From positions 4,216,001 through 4,280,000 of the forward strand of contig CP089930.1 of the NCBI GenBank assembly GCA_021307345.1: a stretch of 64,000 nt of DNA, written 5' to 3'. Origin of the DNA: Escherichia coli. GTDB lineage: Bacteria; Pseudomonadota; Gammaproteobacteria; Enterobacterales; Enterobacteriaceae. The position numbers were made by a program, and so were the translations under genes. Below, in pieces: positions 19,623 to 30,295 of this stretch (positions are counted from its first letter, which is position 1; each line of letters opens with the position of its first letter). The notes beneath the pieces are model-generated. The model was not told the origin of the DNA and made no database searches. It worked only from the letters and a program-made list of their open reading frames with translations.

Positions 19623-20551
19623 TCATCCGTTGCGGGAGTCTCTTCAGGCTCCCGCAGCCACTCCTTATTCAGCGTCTCACTATCGCCGAGATACTCAAGC
19701 AACCAGGTTAAAGCAGGCGACATATCATTCTGCTGCCAGGTCAGACAACATGCTGAATCAGGGAATGGATTTTCCAGTTCTAGAGCTACCCACTTCCCCT
19801 CATTAAGCCACGGTTTGGCGAAATGTGTCGGCACCATACCGATGCATAACCCAGCCGAAATACACGTTGCCGATGATTCCCAGTCCGGTACAACAAGGCG
19901 CTTTTGGTTATCCAGCAGCCAGGTAATACGTTTTGGTAGCGTCCGCGAGGTGTCTTCGCGCACCAGCGATGGCCAGTTGCGCAACGTATCATCGCTGAAT
20001 GGCCCATTCATTGACGCAAGCGGATGATGACGGGCAACAACACAACTCCAGCTCAACATCCCCATATCACGGAAGGCGTAACGACCGCCCACCGGAATCG
20101 CTCGTGTCGCGCCAATCGCCAGTTCCACGCGCCCGTCGGAAAGCGCATCCCAGACACCATTGAATACTTCCTGAAATACCAGAAGTTCAACGTCATCAAA
20201 ATGGCGATAGAAATCAACGATCATCTGCCGTGTACGTTCTGGCCTGACGATATTATCCACCGCAATGGCTAACTGACCGCGCCAGCCGTTCGCAATCTGC
20301 TGACATTGCTGGCGAGTGATCTGCATTTTTTTGACAACAGAGCGCCCTTCTTTGAGAAACCACGCCCCGGCAGCGGTCAGTTCCACATCACGATGACGCC
20401 GTTCAAAAAGCGGCACCGCCAGCCACTCTTCCAGCTGACGCACGGTATAGCTGACCGCTGAAGGAACGCGATGCAACTCCTGAGCCGCAGCACTAAAACT
20501 GCCATTACGCGCTACCGCATCAACCACTTCGAGAGAATACTCAGACCACAT
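19619..20551 (-). CDS. punR: LysR-type regulator PunR (YdhB)
   Basis: A 310-residue LysR-type transcription factor. Helix-turn-helix in residues about 16-40 ([26 protein letters not shown]); the C-terminal part is a ligand-binding domain. YdhB has been reported as PunR, an activator of the divergent purine nucleoside transporter gene punC (ydhC). The divergent layout with a 112-base shared promoter region is as expected. Convergent 4-base overlap with purR. Confidence 0.92.
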   Translation of the reverse strand: MWSEYSLEVVDAVARNGSFSAAAQELHRVPSAVSYTVRQLEEWLAVPLFERRHRDVELTAAGAWFLKEGRSVVKKMQITRQQCQQIANGWRGQLAIAVDNIVRPERTRQMIVDFYRHFDDVELLVFQEVFNGVWDALSDGRVELAIGATRAIPVGGRYAFRDMGMLSWSCVVARHHPLASMNGPFSDDTLRNWPSLVREDTSRTLPKRITWLLDNQKRLVVPDWESSATCISAGLCIGMVPTHFAKPWLNEGKWVALELENPFPDSACCLTWQQNDMSPALTWLLEYLGDSETLNKEWLREPEETPATDD

Positions 20552-20663
20552 AGTTTGCCTGCAAAATTTTTGAAACCAGTCATCAAATATTACCGTTTCA
20601 CAACAGGAATTTCACTCCCTACACTTTGCGACGGTGTTTAATTGAGAAATTTAGAGAATATAC

Positions 20664-21875
20664 ATGCAACCTGGGAAAAGATTTTTAGTCTGGCTGGCGG
20701 GTTTGAGCGTACTCGGTTTTCTGGCAACCGATATGTATCTGCCCGCTTTCGCCGCCATTCAGGCCGATTTGCAAACGCCTGCGTCTGCTGTCAGTGCCAG
20801 CCTTAGTCTGTTCCTTGCCGGTTTTGCCGCAGCCCAACTTCTGTGGGGGCCGCTCTCCGACCGTTATGGTCGTAAACCGGTGTTATTAATCGGCCTGACA
20901 ATTTTTGCGTTAGGTAGTCTGGGGATGTTATGGGTGGATAACGCCATCACTCTGCTGGTATTACGGTTTGTGCAAGCGGTTGGTGTCTGTGCCGCCGCAG
21001 TTATCTGGCAGGCGTTGGTGACGGATTACTATCCTTCACAAAAAGTGAATCGTATTTTCGCCACTATCATGCCATTAGTGGGACTCTCTCCTGCCCTTGC
21101 TCCTCTTTTAGGTAGCTGGCTGCTGGTTCATTTTTCCTGGCAGGCGATTTTCGCCACCTTGTTTGCCATTACAGTGGTGCTGATTCTGCCCATTTTCTGG
21201 CTTAAACCCACGACTAAAGCACGTAACGATAGTCAGGATGGACTGACCTTTACCGATCTGCTGCGTTCAAAAACTTATCGCGGCAACGTGCTGATTTATG
21301 CAGCCTGTTCAGCCAGTTTCTTTGCCTGGCTGACCGGTTCACCGTTCATCCTTAGCGAGATGGGCTACAGCCCGGCAGTCATTGGTTTAAGTTATGTACC
21401 ACAAACCATCGCGTTTCTGATTGGTGGTTATGGCTGTCGCGCAGCATTGCAAAAATGGCAAGGCAAACAATTATTACCGTGGCTGCTGGCGCTGTTTGCT
21501 GTCAGTGTCGTGGCGACCTGGGCTGCTGGCTTCATTAGCCATGTTTCGCTGGTCGAAATCCTGATCCCATTCTGTGTGATGGCTATTGCTAACGGCGCAA
21601 TCTACCCGATTGTTGTCGCCCAGGCGCTGCGCCCCTTCCCACATGCGACCGGCCGCGCTGCAGCATTGCAGAACACACTGCAACTGGGACTGTGCTTCCT
21701 CGCAAGCCTTGTGGTTTCCTGGCTCATCAGCGTTAGCACACCACTGCTCACCACCACCTGCGTGATGTTATCGACCGTGGTACTGGCTTCTCTGGGTTAC
21801 ATGATGCAACGTTGTGAAGAACCTGGTTGCCAGAATCATGGCAATGCCGAAGTCGCTCATAGCGAATCACATTGA
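20664..21875 (+). CDS. punC: MFS purine/nucleoside transporter PunC (YdhC)
   Basis: A 403-residue, 12-helix transporter of the Bcr/CflA drug-resistance branch. The MFS loop 2-3 motif [13 protein letters not shown] is present (about residues 62-74), as is the helix 1 motif [13 protein letters not shown]. YdhC has been named PunC and linked to uptake of purines and purine nucleosides under PunR control; the family itself is better known for drug efflux. Tail residues after the last helix are His/Cys-rich. Confidence 0.9.
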   Translation: MQPGKRFLVWLAGLSVLGFLATDMYLPAFAAIQADLQTPASAVSASLSLFLAGFAAAQLLWGPLSDRYGRKPVLLIGLTIFALGSLGMLWVDNAITLLVLRFVQAVGVCAAAVIWQALVTDYYPSQKVNRIFATIMPLVGLSPALAPLLGSWLLVHFSWQAIFATLFAITVVLILPIFWLKPTTKARNDSQDGLTFTDLLRSKTYRGNVLIYAACSASFFAWLTGSPFILSEMGYSPAVIGLSYVPQTIAFLIGGYGCRAALQKWQGKQLLPWLLALFAVSVVATWAAGFISHVSLVEILIPFCVMAIANGAIYPIVVAQALRPFPHATGRAAALQNTLQLGLCFLASLVVSWLISVSTPLLTTTCVMLSTVVLASLGYMMQRCEEPGCQNHGNAEVAHSESH

Positions 21876-21918
21876 TCTATATCGACATCTTTATACTTAG
21901 GCTGCTAACAAAATTTTG

Positions 21919-21947
21919 TTGTATGATTGAAATTAGCGGCCTATACT
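21919..21947 (+). promoter_or_regulatory. cfa distal promoter P1 (sigma-70)
   Basis: TTGTAT (21919-21924), 17-base spacer, TATACT (21942-21947). Transcription from here would give a leader of about 210 bases, matching the long cfa leader that is known to be paired by sRNAs such as RydC. Confidence 0.7.
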
Positions 21948-22118
21948 AATTTCCAGTTGTTAAGATTACGATAAATATTATGTTTTTACGGGGACAGGAG
22001 CGTTCCCGGATTGCTATGGATGGTCATTTCGGCAAGGGTTCCTCCTTTCCCTCTGTTCTACGTCGGATTATAGACTCGCGGATTTTCTGCGAGATTTCTC
22101 ACAAAGCCCAAAAAGCGT

Positions 22119-22125
22119 CTACGCT
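22119..22125 (+). promoter_or_regulatory. cfa proximal promoter P2 (sigma-S type -10)
   Basis: CTACGCT lies about 40 bases before the cfa ATG, matching the extended -10 expected for the RpoS-dependent proximal promoter. No good -35 is seen, which is common for sigma-S. Confidence 0.5.
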
Positions 22126-22164
22126 GTTTTAAGGTTCTGATCACCGACCAGTGATGGAGAAACT

Positions 22165-23313
22165 ATGAGTTCATCGTGTATAGAAGAAGTCAGCGTACCG
22201 GATGACAACTGGTACAGAATCGCCAACGAATTACTTAGCCGCGCAGGTATAGCCATCAACGGTTCTGCCCCGGCGGATATTCGTGTTAAAAACCCCGATT
22301 TTTTTAAACGCGTTCTGCAGGAAGGATCGTTGGGGTTAGGCGAAAGTTATATGGATGGCTGGTGGGAATGTGACCGACTGGATATGTTTTTTAGCAAAGT
22401 CTTACGCGCAGGTCTCGAAAACCAACTCCCCCATCATTTCAAAGACACTCTGCGCATAGCAGGCGCTCGTCTCTTCAATTTGCAGAGTAAAAAACGTGCC
22501 TGGATAGTCGGCAAAGAGCATTACGATCTGGGTAATGACCTGTTCAGCCGCATGCTTGATCCCTTCATGCAGTATTCCTGCGCTTACTGGAAAGATGCCG
22601 ATAATCTGGAATCTGCCCAACAAGCGAAGCTTAAAATGATCTGTGAAAAATTGCAGTTGAAACCAGGGATGCGCGTACTGGATATTGGCTGCGGCTGGGG
22701 CGGACTGGCGCACTACATGGCGTCTAACTATGACGTAAGTGTGGTGGGTGTCACCATTTCTGCTGAACAGCAGAAAATGGCTCAGGATCGCTGCGAAGGT
22801 CTGGATGTCACCATATTGCTGCAAGATTACCGTGACCTGAACGATCAATTTGACCGCATTGTTTCAGTGGGAATGTTCGAACACGTCGGGCCGAAAAATT
22901 ACAACACCTATTTTGAGGTGGTAGATCGCAATCTGAAACCGGAAGGTATTTTCCTGTTACATACTATCGGCTCGAAAAAAACCGATCTGAATGTTGATCC
23001 GTGGATTAATAAATATATTTTCCCGAACGGTTGCCTGCCCTCTGTGCGCCAGATCGCTCAATCCAGCGAACCACACTTTGTGATGGAAGACTGGCATAAC
23101 TTTGGCGCCGATTACGATACCACGCTGATGGCCTGGTATGAACGATTCCTCGCCGCCTGGCCGGAAATTGCGGATAATTACAGTGAACGCTTTAAACGGA
23201 TGTTTACCTATTATCTGAATGCTTGCGCTGGTGCTTTCCGCGCCCGTGATATTCAACTCTGGCAAGTGGTGTTCTCTCGAGGAGTCGAAAACGGTCTTCG
23301 GGTTGCACGCTAA
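22165..23313 (+). CDS. cfa: Cyclopropane-fatty-acyl-phospholipid synthase
   Basis: Adds a methylene group from S-adenosylmethionine across cis double bonds of membrane phospholipid acyl chains, mainly on entry into stationary phase and in acid. It has 382 residues. The SAM-binding motif VLDIGCGWGGLAHYM lies around residues 170-185; the N-terminal part (about 1-110) is the lipid-binding domain. Two promoters lie upstream. Convergent with ribC. Confidence 0.97.
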   Translation: MSSSCIEEVSVPDDNWYRIANELLSRAGIAINGSAPADIRVKNPDFFKRVLQEGSLGLGESYMDGWWECDRLDMFFSKVLRAGLENQLPHHFKDTLRIAGARLFNLQSKKRAWIVGKEHYDLGNDLFSRMLDPFMQYSCAYWKDADNLESAQQAKLKMICEKLQLKPGMRVLDIGCGWGGLAHYMASNYDVSVVGVTISAEQQKMAQDRCEGLDVTILLQDYRDLNDQFDRIVSVGMFEHVGPKNYNTYFEVVDRNLKPEGIFLLHTIGSKKTDLNVDPWINKYIFPNGCLPSVRQIAQSSEPHFVMEDWHNFGADYDTTLMAWYERFLAAWPEIADNYSERFKRMFTYYLNACAGAFRARDIQLWQVVFSRGVENGLRVAR

Positions 23314-23322
23314 ATGTTATTC

Positions 23323-23346
23323 TATCGCCCCCGTTTGGGGGCGATA
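23323..23346. terminator. Hairpin between cfa and ribC
   Basis: TATCGCCCCC (23323-23332), loop GTTT, perfect complement (23337-23346), between convergent genes. A T-run is missing, but the stem is very stable and may serve both directions. Confidence 0.7.
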
Positions 23347-23361
23347 TCATATTTCAGTCCG

Positions 23362-23988
23362 TTATTGATTCAACGCCTTTTCCCGCATCGCCAGCACACG
23401 TTCTACCGTATCTACCACTGCCTGAGTTTGTGGATCGATTTCAATATTGACGCGTGCACCGAGTTTTTTCTTACCGAGGGTGGTACGTTCCAGCGTTTCT
23501 GGAATTAAATGCACGCAGAAACGTGTTGACGTTACTTCGCCGACGGTCAGGCTAATACCGTCGATGCCGATAAATCCTTTGTACAGGATATATTTCATCA
23601 ACTGACTATCCTGCACTTTAAACCAGATCTGGCGATTATTTTCAGAGGTTAATATTTTCGCTACTTCAGCGGTGGTCATAATATGACCCGACATTAAATG
23701 CCCGCCAATTTCATCACTGAATTTAGCCGCACGCTCTACGTTTACCCAATCCCCAACCTGTAAATCGCCAAGATTAGTAATGCGTAACGTCTCTTTCATC
23801 AGATCAAAACTGATATGGTTACCGTTGATTTCCGTCACGGTCAGGCAACAACCGTTGTGTGCCACAGACGCACCGGTCTCCAGACCATCCAGCATATAGT
23901 CAGGTAACTCAACCACATGAGTACGAAAATTTGGTTTCTCGTCAATCGACACCAGTTTTGCAGTGCCCTGCACTATCCCCGTAAACAT
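23362..23988 (-). CDS. ribC: Riboflavin synthase alpha chain
   Basis: Dismutates two 6,7-dimethyl-8-ribityllumazine molecules to riboflavin. Two lumazine-binding barrels are seen: [13 protein letters not shown] at residue 1 and the second repeat starting near [15 protein letters not shown] (about residue 95). It has 208 residues, ending ALNQ. From memory the K-12 protein has five more (PGTEA); here a stop codon replaces the first of these, and trailing triplets ACT GAA still follow in frame. The lost tail is beyond the folded domains. Also called ribE. Confidence 0.95.
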   Translation of the reverse strand: MFTGIVQGTAKLVSIDEKPNFRTHVVELPDYMLDGLETGASVAHNGCCLTVTEINGNHISFDLMKETLRITNLGDLQVGDWVNVERAAKFSDEIGGHLMSGHIMTTAEVAKILTSENNRQIWFKVQDSQLMKYILYKGFIGIDGISLTVGEVTSTRFCVHLIPETLERTTLGKKKLGARVNIEIDPQTQAVVDTVERVLAMREKALNQ

Positions 23989-24122
23989 ACTTACAACTCC
24001 TGAAATCAGTTAAGGCATTCTGTTCAGCACAATAGCAGGTGGGAAACACCCTTACCAGTAAAGGGGGCTGAATGGTTATTTTTTCACTGGAGAATTAATA
24101 AATCCTCGCTACAATAGACTGA

Positions 24123-25577
<1,455 letters not shown>

Positions 25578-25582
25578 AAAAC

Positions 25583-25618
25583 AAGGCGCAACCTTCACAG
25601 ATTGCGCCTTAGTTTTTA
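25583..25618. terminator. Bidirectional terminator mdtK / ydhQ
   Basis: AAGGCGCAA (25583-25591) pairs with TTGCGCCTT (25602-25610), flanked by an A-run on the left and AGTTTTTATT on the right, so it can act on both convergent genes. Confidence 0.8.
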
Positions 25619-26872
25619 TTCGGGCTGGAGCGTTGCGCCAATCCTGTCTTCGTCAGGTTGCAGTTTAAGCGCACTGCAAATTGGTTGCCGACTGGCATCC
25701 GTTATCTCAACGAGGATATTGCCACTAACTTCCCCTTTCACATTGATGAAGTCAGGTGAAATTTCTTTCGCGCTGGTTTGCAGGCAAATCGTTCCCTCTC
25801 CGTGCAGGCGTTTCACTTTCAGTTGCACATGTGTTGCCGCAGAAGTGATCAGCCACACTTTTCCGCCATCGAGATTGACGTTGCCAACATTTAAAGTGAC
25901 GTTGTCACCTTTTACCGTACTGCCATCGAGAATCAACACGCCACCCTGCTGTACCGTAACCGTTGATTGTTGCAGATCTGCACCATAGCCAATAATCATT
26001 GAAGCACCGTCCAGAACGGCAACACTCCCGGTCAGTTCAACCGGTGCTCGATCTTCTTCTACAACAAAATTTTCGTCCGCGCTGGTGGGTGACATCAGGA
26101 TCACCGTCCCACCTTGTATGACCGCGTTTTCCAGCGTACCAGCATGCACTTCAGCCCGACCACCAGCATTAACGGCCAGGTTTTGCGTCTTACCGGAACT
26201 ATAAAGCTGAAGGCCATCCGTCCCCAGACGGTAAATGGCTCCATTTTCAACAATGGTATTATCGTCTTCACCACCGAGATTATTCATGGTGCCACCAGCA
26301 AGCAACGTATCACTGGCTTTCCCCGCCAGCATAAAGACACCGCCCTGATTAATCTCACAATTGCCGGCTTCCCCACCCGGATACACCAACAATTCACCGC
26401 CATCATCCACTATTGCTGATGAAGCCGTCCCGTTGACCAATAAACCACCAGCCTGATCGAGAATAATTTTTTCTGCCCGATGACCTTCCAGTACGCGCAA
26501 ATTTCCGCCATTCTCCAGCAACAAACCGCAGGCATAGCCCTTATCAACGCTAAATTCACCTTCGGGATGGCGACCATTAACAGTAGCGAGCGTTGAGAGG
26601 CTAATTGCTCCACCGTCAGATTGAACAATGTCTGTGGCAATTGCACCGTCACTGACCGATAGCGTGCCATTGTTGCCATATTGTGTGCCTTTGGCGATCC
26701 CACCCGTTTCCACTTTCAGCCAACCCGCATCTGTCACTACGGTGTTTTCTGCTCTTCCGCCTGTCTCAACGAGCAACTCACCGTCAGTAAGTTGAGTCGC
26801 GCCAATGACCTCGCCGGTCTTAACAATTTGCACTTTCCCGTCGCTCATCAAGTTTTTTGCATCAGATCCCAT
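25616..26872 (-). CDS. ydhQ: AIDA/Ag43-like passenger-type repeat protein YdhQ
   Basis: A 418-residue protein made of beta-helix repeats rich in Gly, Val, Thr and Asp (repeated forms such as LLVETGGRAENTVV and GGELLVYPGG), as in the passenger domains of AIDA-I and antigen 43. The last about 110 residues resemble the autochaperone end of such passengers (NLDGGKVWLI, then a VKGEVSGNILVEI strand). There is no N-terminal signal peptide and no C-terminal translocator barrel. It could be a decayed autotransporter, a cytoplasmic protein, or a cargo using another route. Function unknown. Confidence 0.88.
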   Translation of the reverse strand: MGSDAKNLMSDGKVQIVKTGEVIGATQLTDGELLVETGGRAENTVVTDAGWLKVETGGIAKGTQYGNNGTLSVSDGAIATDIVQSDGGAISLSTLATVNGRHPEGEFSVDKGYACGLLLENGGNLRVLEGHRAEKIILDQAGGLLVNGTASSAIVDDGGELLVYPGGEAGNCEINQGGVFMLAGKASDTLLAGGTMNNLGGEDDNTIVENGAIYRLGTDGLQLYSSGKTQNLAVNAGGRAEVHAGTLENAVIQGGTVILMSPTSADENFVVEEDRAPVELTGSVAVLDGASMIIGYGADLQQSTVTVQQGGVLILDGSTVKGDNVTLNVGNVNLDGGKVWLITSAATHVQLKVKRLHGEGTICLQTSAKEISPDFINVKGEVSGNILVEITDASRQPICSALKLQPDEDRIGATLQPE

Positions 26873-27179
26873 GATTTATTCCTTTGCTGCATCTGTGTGC
26901 CCTTATCGCTACCTAAGTGTAAAGGCTACGGAGGATTTATCCACGACAGAATTGATTTGCTGGCAAACGACTCGGTTTATATCCTGATGCGCGAGATAGT
27001 GGGTTGTGTCAGATGTAAATGCGATCCTGAATAAAAATCGCCCTTGCAAATCAACAAAATATAGCCAATTTGCTTAAAAGCTCTGCAAACGGTCGAAATA
27101 CCGCAGAAAATTACGTTTTGCCTCTTGCCACCTTCCCACTCTGCCGCTAATATTCGTCCCCGTTGTCACCTACAACGTT
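26873..27179. other. ydhQ-valV divergent intergenic region
   Basis: 307 bases between the ydhQ start and valV. It holds the tRNA promoter near its right end and presumably the ydhQ promoter. I see no other gene or repeat. Confidence 0.6.
27125..27153 (+). promoter_or_regulatory. valVW tRNA promoter
   Basis: TTGCCA (27125-27130), 17-base spacer, TAATAT (27148-27153), followed by a GC-rich discriminator (CGTCCCC), the mark of stringently controlled stable-RNA promoters. Confidence 0.8.
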
Positions 27180-27256
27180 GCGTTCATAGCTCAGTTGGTT
27201 AGAGCACCACCTTGACATGGTGGGGGTCGTTGGTTCGAGTCCAATTGAACGCACCA
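27180..27256 (+). tRNA. valV: tRNA-Val (anticodon GAC)
   Basis: A 77-base tRNA with encoded CCA. Acceptor arm GCGTTCA pairs with TGAACGC; anticodon loop CTTGACATG has GAC; the T loop is GGTTCGAGTCC. First of two tandem tRNA-Val genes four bases apart, sharing one promoter. Confidence 0.98.
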
Positions 27257-27260
27257 TCCT

Positions 27261-27337
27261 GCGTCCGTAGCTCAGTTGGTTAGAGCACCACCTTGACATG
27301 GTGGGGGTCGGTGGTTCGAGTCCACTCGGACGCACCA
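27261..27337 (+). tRNA. valW: tRNA-Val (anticodon GAC)
   Basis: Second 77-base tRNA-Val with the same anticodon arm and encoded CCA. It differs from valV in the acceptor stem (GCGTCCG with CGGACGC) and in the T-stem, with compensating changes in both. Confidence 0.98.
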
Positions 27338-27370
27338 GATTTCTTAATCTGGTCTTCTCCCTTTTCCCTC
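27335..27370 (+). terminator. valVW terminator
   Basis: CCAGATT (27335-27341), starting at the CCA end itself, pairs with AATCTGG (27346-27352), followed by the pyrimidine-rich TCTTCTCCCTTTTCCC. Modest stem, typical position for tRNA operon end. Confidence 0.6.
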
Positions 27371-27443
27371 TGTTTCTTCTCTGTATCCAATACGTTAAAA
27401 GATTTACACTGTCTTCGTATGCGTTATCAGAAGGAGAATCGCT

Positions 27444-27749
27444 ATGGCAACTTTGTTACAACTTCATTTTGCTTTTAATGGCCCATTTGGCGACGCAATG
27501 GCTGAGCAGCTTAAACCGCTTGCCGAGTCGATTAATCAGGAACCTGGTTTTCTGTGGAAGGTATGGACGGAAAGTGAAAAGAACCGCGAAGCCGGTGGGA
27601 TCTACCTTTTCACTGATGAAAAAAGCGCCCTTGCCTATCTGGATAAACATACTGCCCGTCTGAAGAACCTCGGCGTTGCAGAAGTTATCGCCAAAGTTTT
27701 CGATATCAATGAGCCACTGAGTCAAATCAATCAAGCAAAACTCGCCTGA
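27444..27749 (+). CDS. ydhR: Dimeric monooxygenase-fold protein YdhR
   Basis: A 101-residue protein of the ferredoxin-like alpha/beta-barrel (ABM-type monooxygenase) fold; a K-12 structure is known as a dimer. Features are the [16 protein letters not shown] start, the [13 protein letters not shown] segment and [16 protein letters not shown]. The natural substrate is unknown. Strong GGAGAA ribosome site. A terminator follows, then ydhS 126 bases later; the pair may act together since YdhS is a flavin protein, but this is inference. Confidence 0.93.
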   Translation: MATLLQLHFAFNGPFGDAMAEQLKPLAESINQEPGFLWKVWTESEKNREAGGIYLFTDEKSALAYLDKHTARLKNLGVAEVIAKVFDINEPLSQINQAKLA

Positions 27750-27761
27750 CAAGTCTCCATG

Positions 27762-27785
27762 AAGGGCGGTTAGCGCCCTTTTCAT
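27762..27785 (+). terminator. Terminator after ydhR
   Basis: AAGGGCG (27762-27768) pairs with CGCCCTT (27774-27780) and is followed by TTCATCT. Short but GC-rich stem. Confidence 0.65.
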
Positions 27786-27874
27786 CTCTGTCTGAAATTT
27801 CCCAAATTCTAAAAATATCAACCAAACTTATCTGATAACACTAAATTCAAAAGAATACATTCAGGTAAGTAACA

Positions 27875-29479
27875 ATGAAAAAAATTGCCATTGTGGGTGC
27901 CGGGCCAACAGGGATCTACACTCTCTTCTCGCTTTTACAGCAACCAACGCCGCTTTCTATTTCCATCTTCGAACAGGCTGACGAGGCTGGTGTCGGAATG
28001 CCGTACAACGACGAAGAAAACTCTAAATTAATGCTGGCAAATATTGCCAGCATTGAAATACCGCCGATTTATTGTACGTATCTCGAATGGCTACAAAAGC
28101 AAGATGCCAGCCATCTACAACGTTACGGCGTTAAAAAAGAAACCTTGCACGATCGTCAGTTTTTACCGCGTATTTTGCTGGGAGAATATTTCCGCGATCG
28201 ATTTTTACGATTAGTAGATCAGGCGCGACAGCAAAAATTTGAAGTGGCTATTTATGAATCATGCCAGGTTACCGATCTGCAAATTACAAATGCTGGCGTG
28301 ATACTTGCTACAAATCAGGATTTACACACAGAGACGTTTGATTTAGCGGTAATAGCCACCGGTCACGTCTGGCCTGATGAAGAAGAAGCAACCCGAACGT
28401 ATTTTCCCAGCCCGTGGTCGGGTCTGATGGAAGCAAAGATCGATGCCTGTAACGTGGGCATTATGGGAACATCCTTGAGCGGACTGGATGCGGCAATGGC
28501 AGTGGCTATTCAGCATGGTTCGTTTATTGAAGAAGATAAACAACGAGTTATCTTTCAACGTGATAGCAACAGTGAAAATCTGCACATTACGTTGATGTCG
28601 CGCACGGGCATTTTACCGGAAGCCGATTTCTATTGCCCCATCCCCTACGAACCGTTACGCATCGTCACAGAACAGGCCTTAAATACAGAAATAGAAAAAG
28701 GAGCAGAAGGCCTGTTGGATCGGATATTCAAATTGATACAGCAAGAAATTAATTCTGCCGATCCAGACTGGAGCCAACGCATAGCGTTAGAGCGCCTCAA
28801 TGTCGATACCTTTGCGCAAACCTGGTTTGCCGAGCGTAAACAGCATGACCCTTTTGGCTGGGCGGAAGAAAACTTAGCCGAAGTCGAGCAACATAAACGG
28901 CAAAAACATACCGTCCCCTGGCGTTATGTCATTCTGCGTTTGCATGAAGCTGTACAGGAAATTGTGCCGCATCTGAATGAACACGACCATAAGCGATTCA
29001 GTAAAGGTCTTGCCAGAGTCTTTATCGATAATTATGCGGCAATCCCTTCAGAATCTATAAGACGATTACTGGCCTTACGCGAAGCCGGGATCATTCATAT
29101 TCTCGCCCTCGGTGAGGACTACGAGATGGAAAACAACGAAACGCGCACAATTCTGAAAACAGCGGATAACAGCTACTCGTTTGATGTTTTTATTGATGCC
29201 CGAGGTCAACGTCCACTCAAAGTGAAAGATATTCCTTTCCCTGGGCTACGCGAACAATTGCAGAAAACAGGCGAGGAAATCCCTGATGTTGGTGAAGATT
29301 ATACGCTACAGCAACCTGAAGAAGTTCGTGGTCGCGTGGCGTTCGGTGCTTTACCCTGGCTGATGCACAACCGGCCTTTCGTCCAGGGACTTACGGCTTG
29401 TGCAGAAATTGGCGAGGCTATGGCGCAGGCCATTGTAAAACCTGCATCCCGTGCACGTCGGCGTCTTTCGGTTGATTAA
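27875..29479 (+). CDS. ydhS: FAD/NAD(P)-binding protein YdhS
   Basis: A 534-residue predicted flavoprotein. The N-terminal dinucleotide-binding loop IVGAGPTGIYTL (residues 5-16) and a second motif VIATGH near residue 164 are seen. The family (FAD-NAD(P)-binding, HcaR/YdhS type) is common but its substrate is unknown. It is convergent with ydhT: the TAA ends at 29479 and the ydhT stop begins at 29480, with no spacer. Confidence 0.9.
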   Translation: MKKIAIVGAGPTGIYTLFSLLQQPTPLSISIFEQADEAGVGMPYNDEENSKLMLANIASIEIPPIYCTYLEWLQKQDASHLQRYGVKKETLHDRQFLPRILLGEYFRDRFLRLVDQARQQKFEVAIYESCQVTDLQITNAGVILATNQDLHTETFDLAVIATGHVWPDEEEATRTYFPSPWSGLMEAKIDACNVGIMGTSLSGLDAAMAVAIQHGSFIEEDKQRVIFQRDSNSENLHITLMSRTGILPEADFYCPIPYEPLRIVTEQALNTEIEKGAEGLLDRIFKLIQQEINSADPDWSQRIALERLNVDTFAQTWFAERKQHDPFGWAEENLAEVEQHKRQKHTVPWRYVILRLHEAVQEIVPHLNEHDHKRFSKGLARVFIDNYAAIPSESIRRLLALREAGIIHILALGEDYEMENNETRTILKTADNSYSFDVFIDARGQRPLKVKDIPFPGLREQLQKTGEEIPDVGEDYTLQQPEEVRGRVAFGALPWLMHNRPFVQGLTACAEIGEAMAQAIVKPASRARRRLSVD

Positions 29480-30292
29480 TCAGCACTCAACAAACTGATG
29501 CTGTGCATTGAGACGATAGCGGACTCCGGCACGGATATTGTTTTCACCTTCAATGGCGACGGCGAAGCGCACTCTTTCGCCATCATGATATGCCAGTGCG
29601 GCGCTGCCACCAGGCCCGAGGACAATCGAGTCAACCACGCCCGTACTGACTACTGTTGAGTTAGCACCGCTGGCAATGATGTGAACATTATCACCGCTGT
29701 TAGCAATTTTCGCGTTTGCGCCAAAGCTGGCAATTTGTACCAGATCGCCATTACTGGCGACATGACACCTTTCACCTGGAGTACAGACGCGTACTCGCAT
29801 CCCGGCATTCGCAATACGGCTACCATCTCCGGCACTGCTGATTCGAGTCGAGTTACCCACCACTGCCACGCGGGCACGCTCGCCTGAGCTGCCAATATGG
29901 CTGTTAAAACCCACACTAGCCATCCGTACGCTGTAGCCCGTGCTGGCAATTTGCGCCGCATAACCTGCTGTAACTATTCTGGCGTTATCGTCGCAACACC
30001 CGACGCGTGCGTTATCCTCGGCACTGGAGAACTGGCGGCAAAATGTCGGTTCCTCTGGTTCTGTGACCAGTTTTTGCATAGAAGAAACTTCCTGGCGGGC
30101 AAAGTTTTCGTCTGTCAGCCATTTGTTCCATGCATACTCAACCAGACTATCTGCCCAATCCGTATACCCTTCGTCGAGCAGCGCATGGTGAACATCGGCA
30201 TAGCTGCCGTCCTGCGGAAAATGGCGCAAAAACCAGCGGTATATGACCGCTCCTACACGCCACTCTCGCAGGTTCTCTCGCGTAATGATCAT
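29480..30292 (-). CDS. ydhT: Nonapeptide-repeat protein YdhT of the ydhYVWXUT operon
   Basis: A 270-residue protein, last gene of an FNR-activated operon. Residues 1-93 are helical and Trp/Tyr-rich with no signal peptide. Residues 95-229 are 15 consecutive nine-residue repeats of pattern x-[RHQ]-[IVM]-A-x-x-G-x-x (for example ARIVTAGYA, AQIASTGYS, SRIANAGMR, AKIANSGDN), suggesting a beta-solenoid. Function is unknown; a structural or chaperone role for the operon's oxidoreductase is only a guess. Confidence 0.92.
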   Translation of the reverse strand: MIITRENLREWRVGAVIYRWFLRHFPQDGSYADVHHALLDEGYTDWADSLVEYAWNKWLTDENFARQEVSSMQKLVTEPEEPTFCRQFSSAEDNARVGCCDDNARIVTAGYAAQIASTGYSVRMASVGFNSHIGSSGERARVAVVGNSTRISSAGDGSRIANAGMRVRVCTPGERCHVASNGDLVQIASFGANAKIANSGDNVHIIASGANSTVVSTGVVDSIVLGPGGSAALAYHDGERVRFAVAIEGENNIRAGVRYRLNAQHQFVEC

Positions 30293-30295
30293 ACG

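Noticed and set aside
27180-27337. Tandem repeat that could be read as a CRISPR-like pair
   Set aside because: The repeated units are two complete tRNA-Val genes.
27180-27340. Possible integrated element at the valVW tRNA genes
   Set aside because: No integrase, no repeated tRNA 3' end within the window, and the K-12 neighbours ydhQ and ydhR are in place on both sides.
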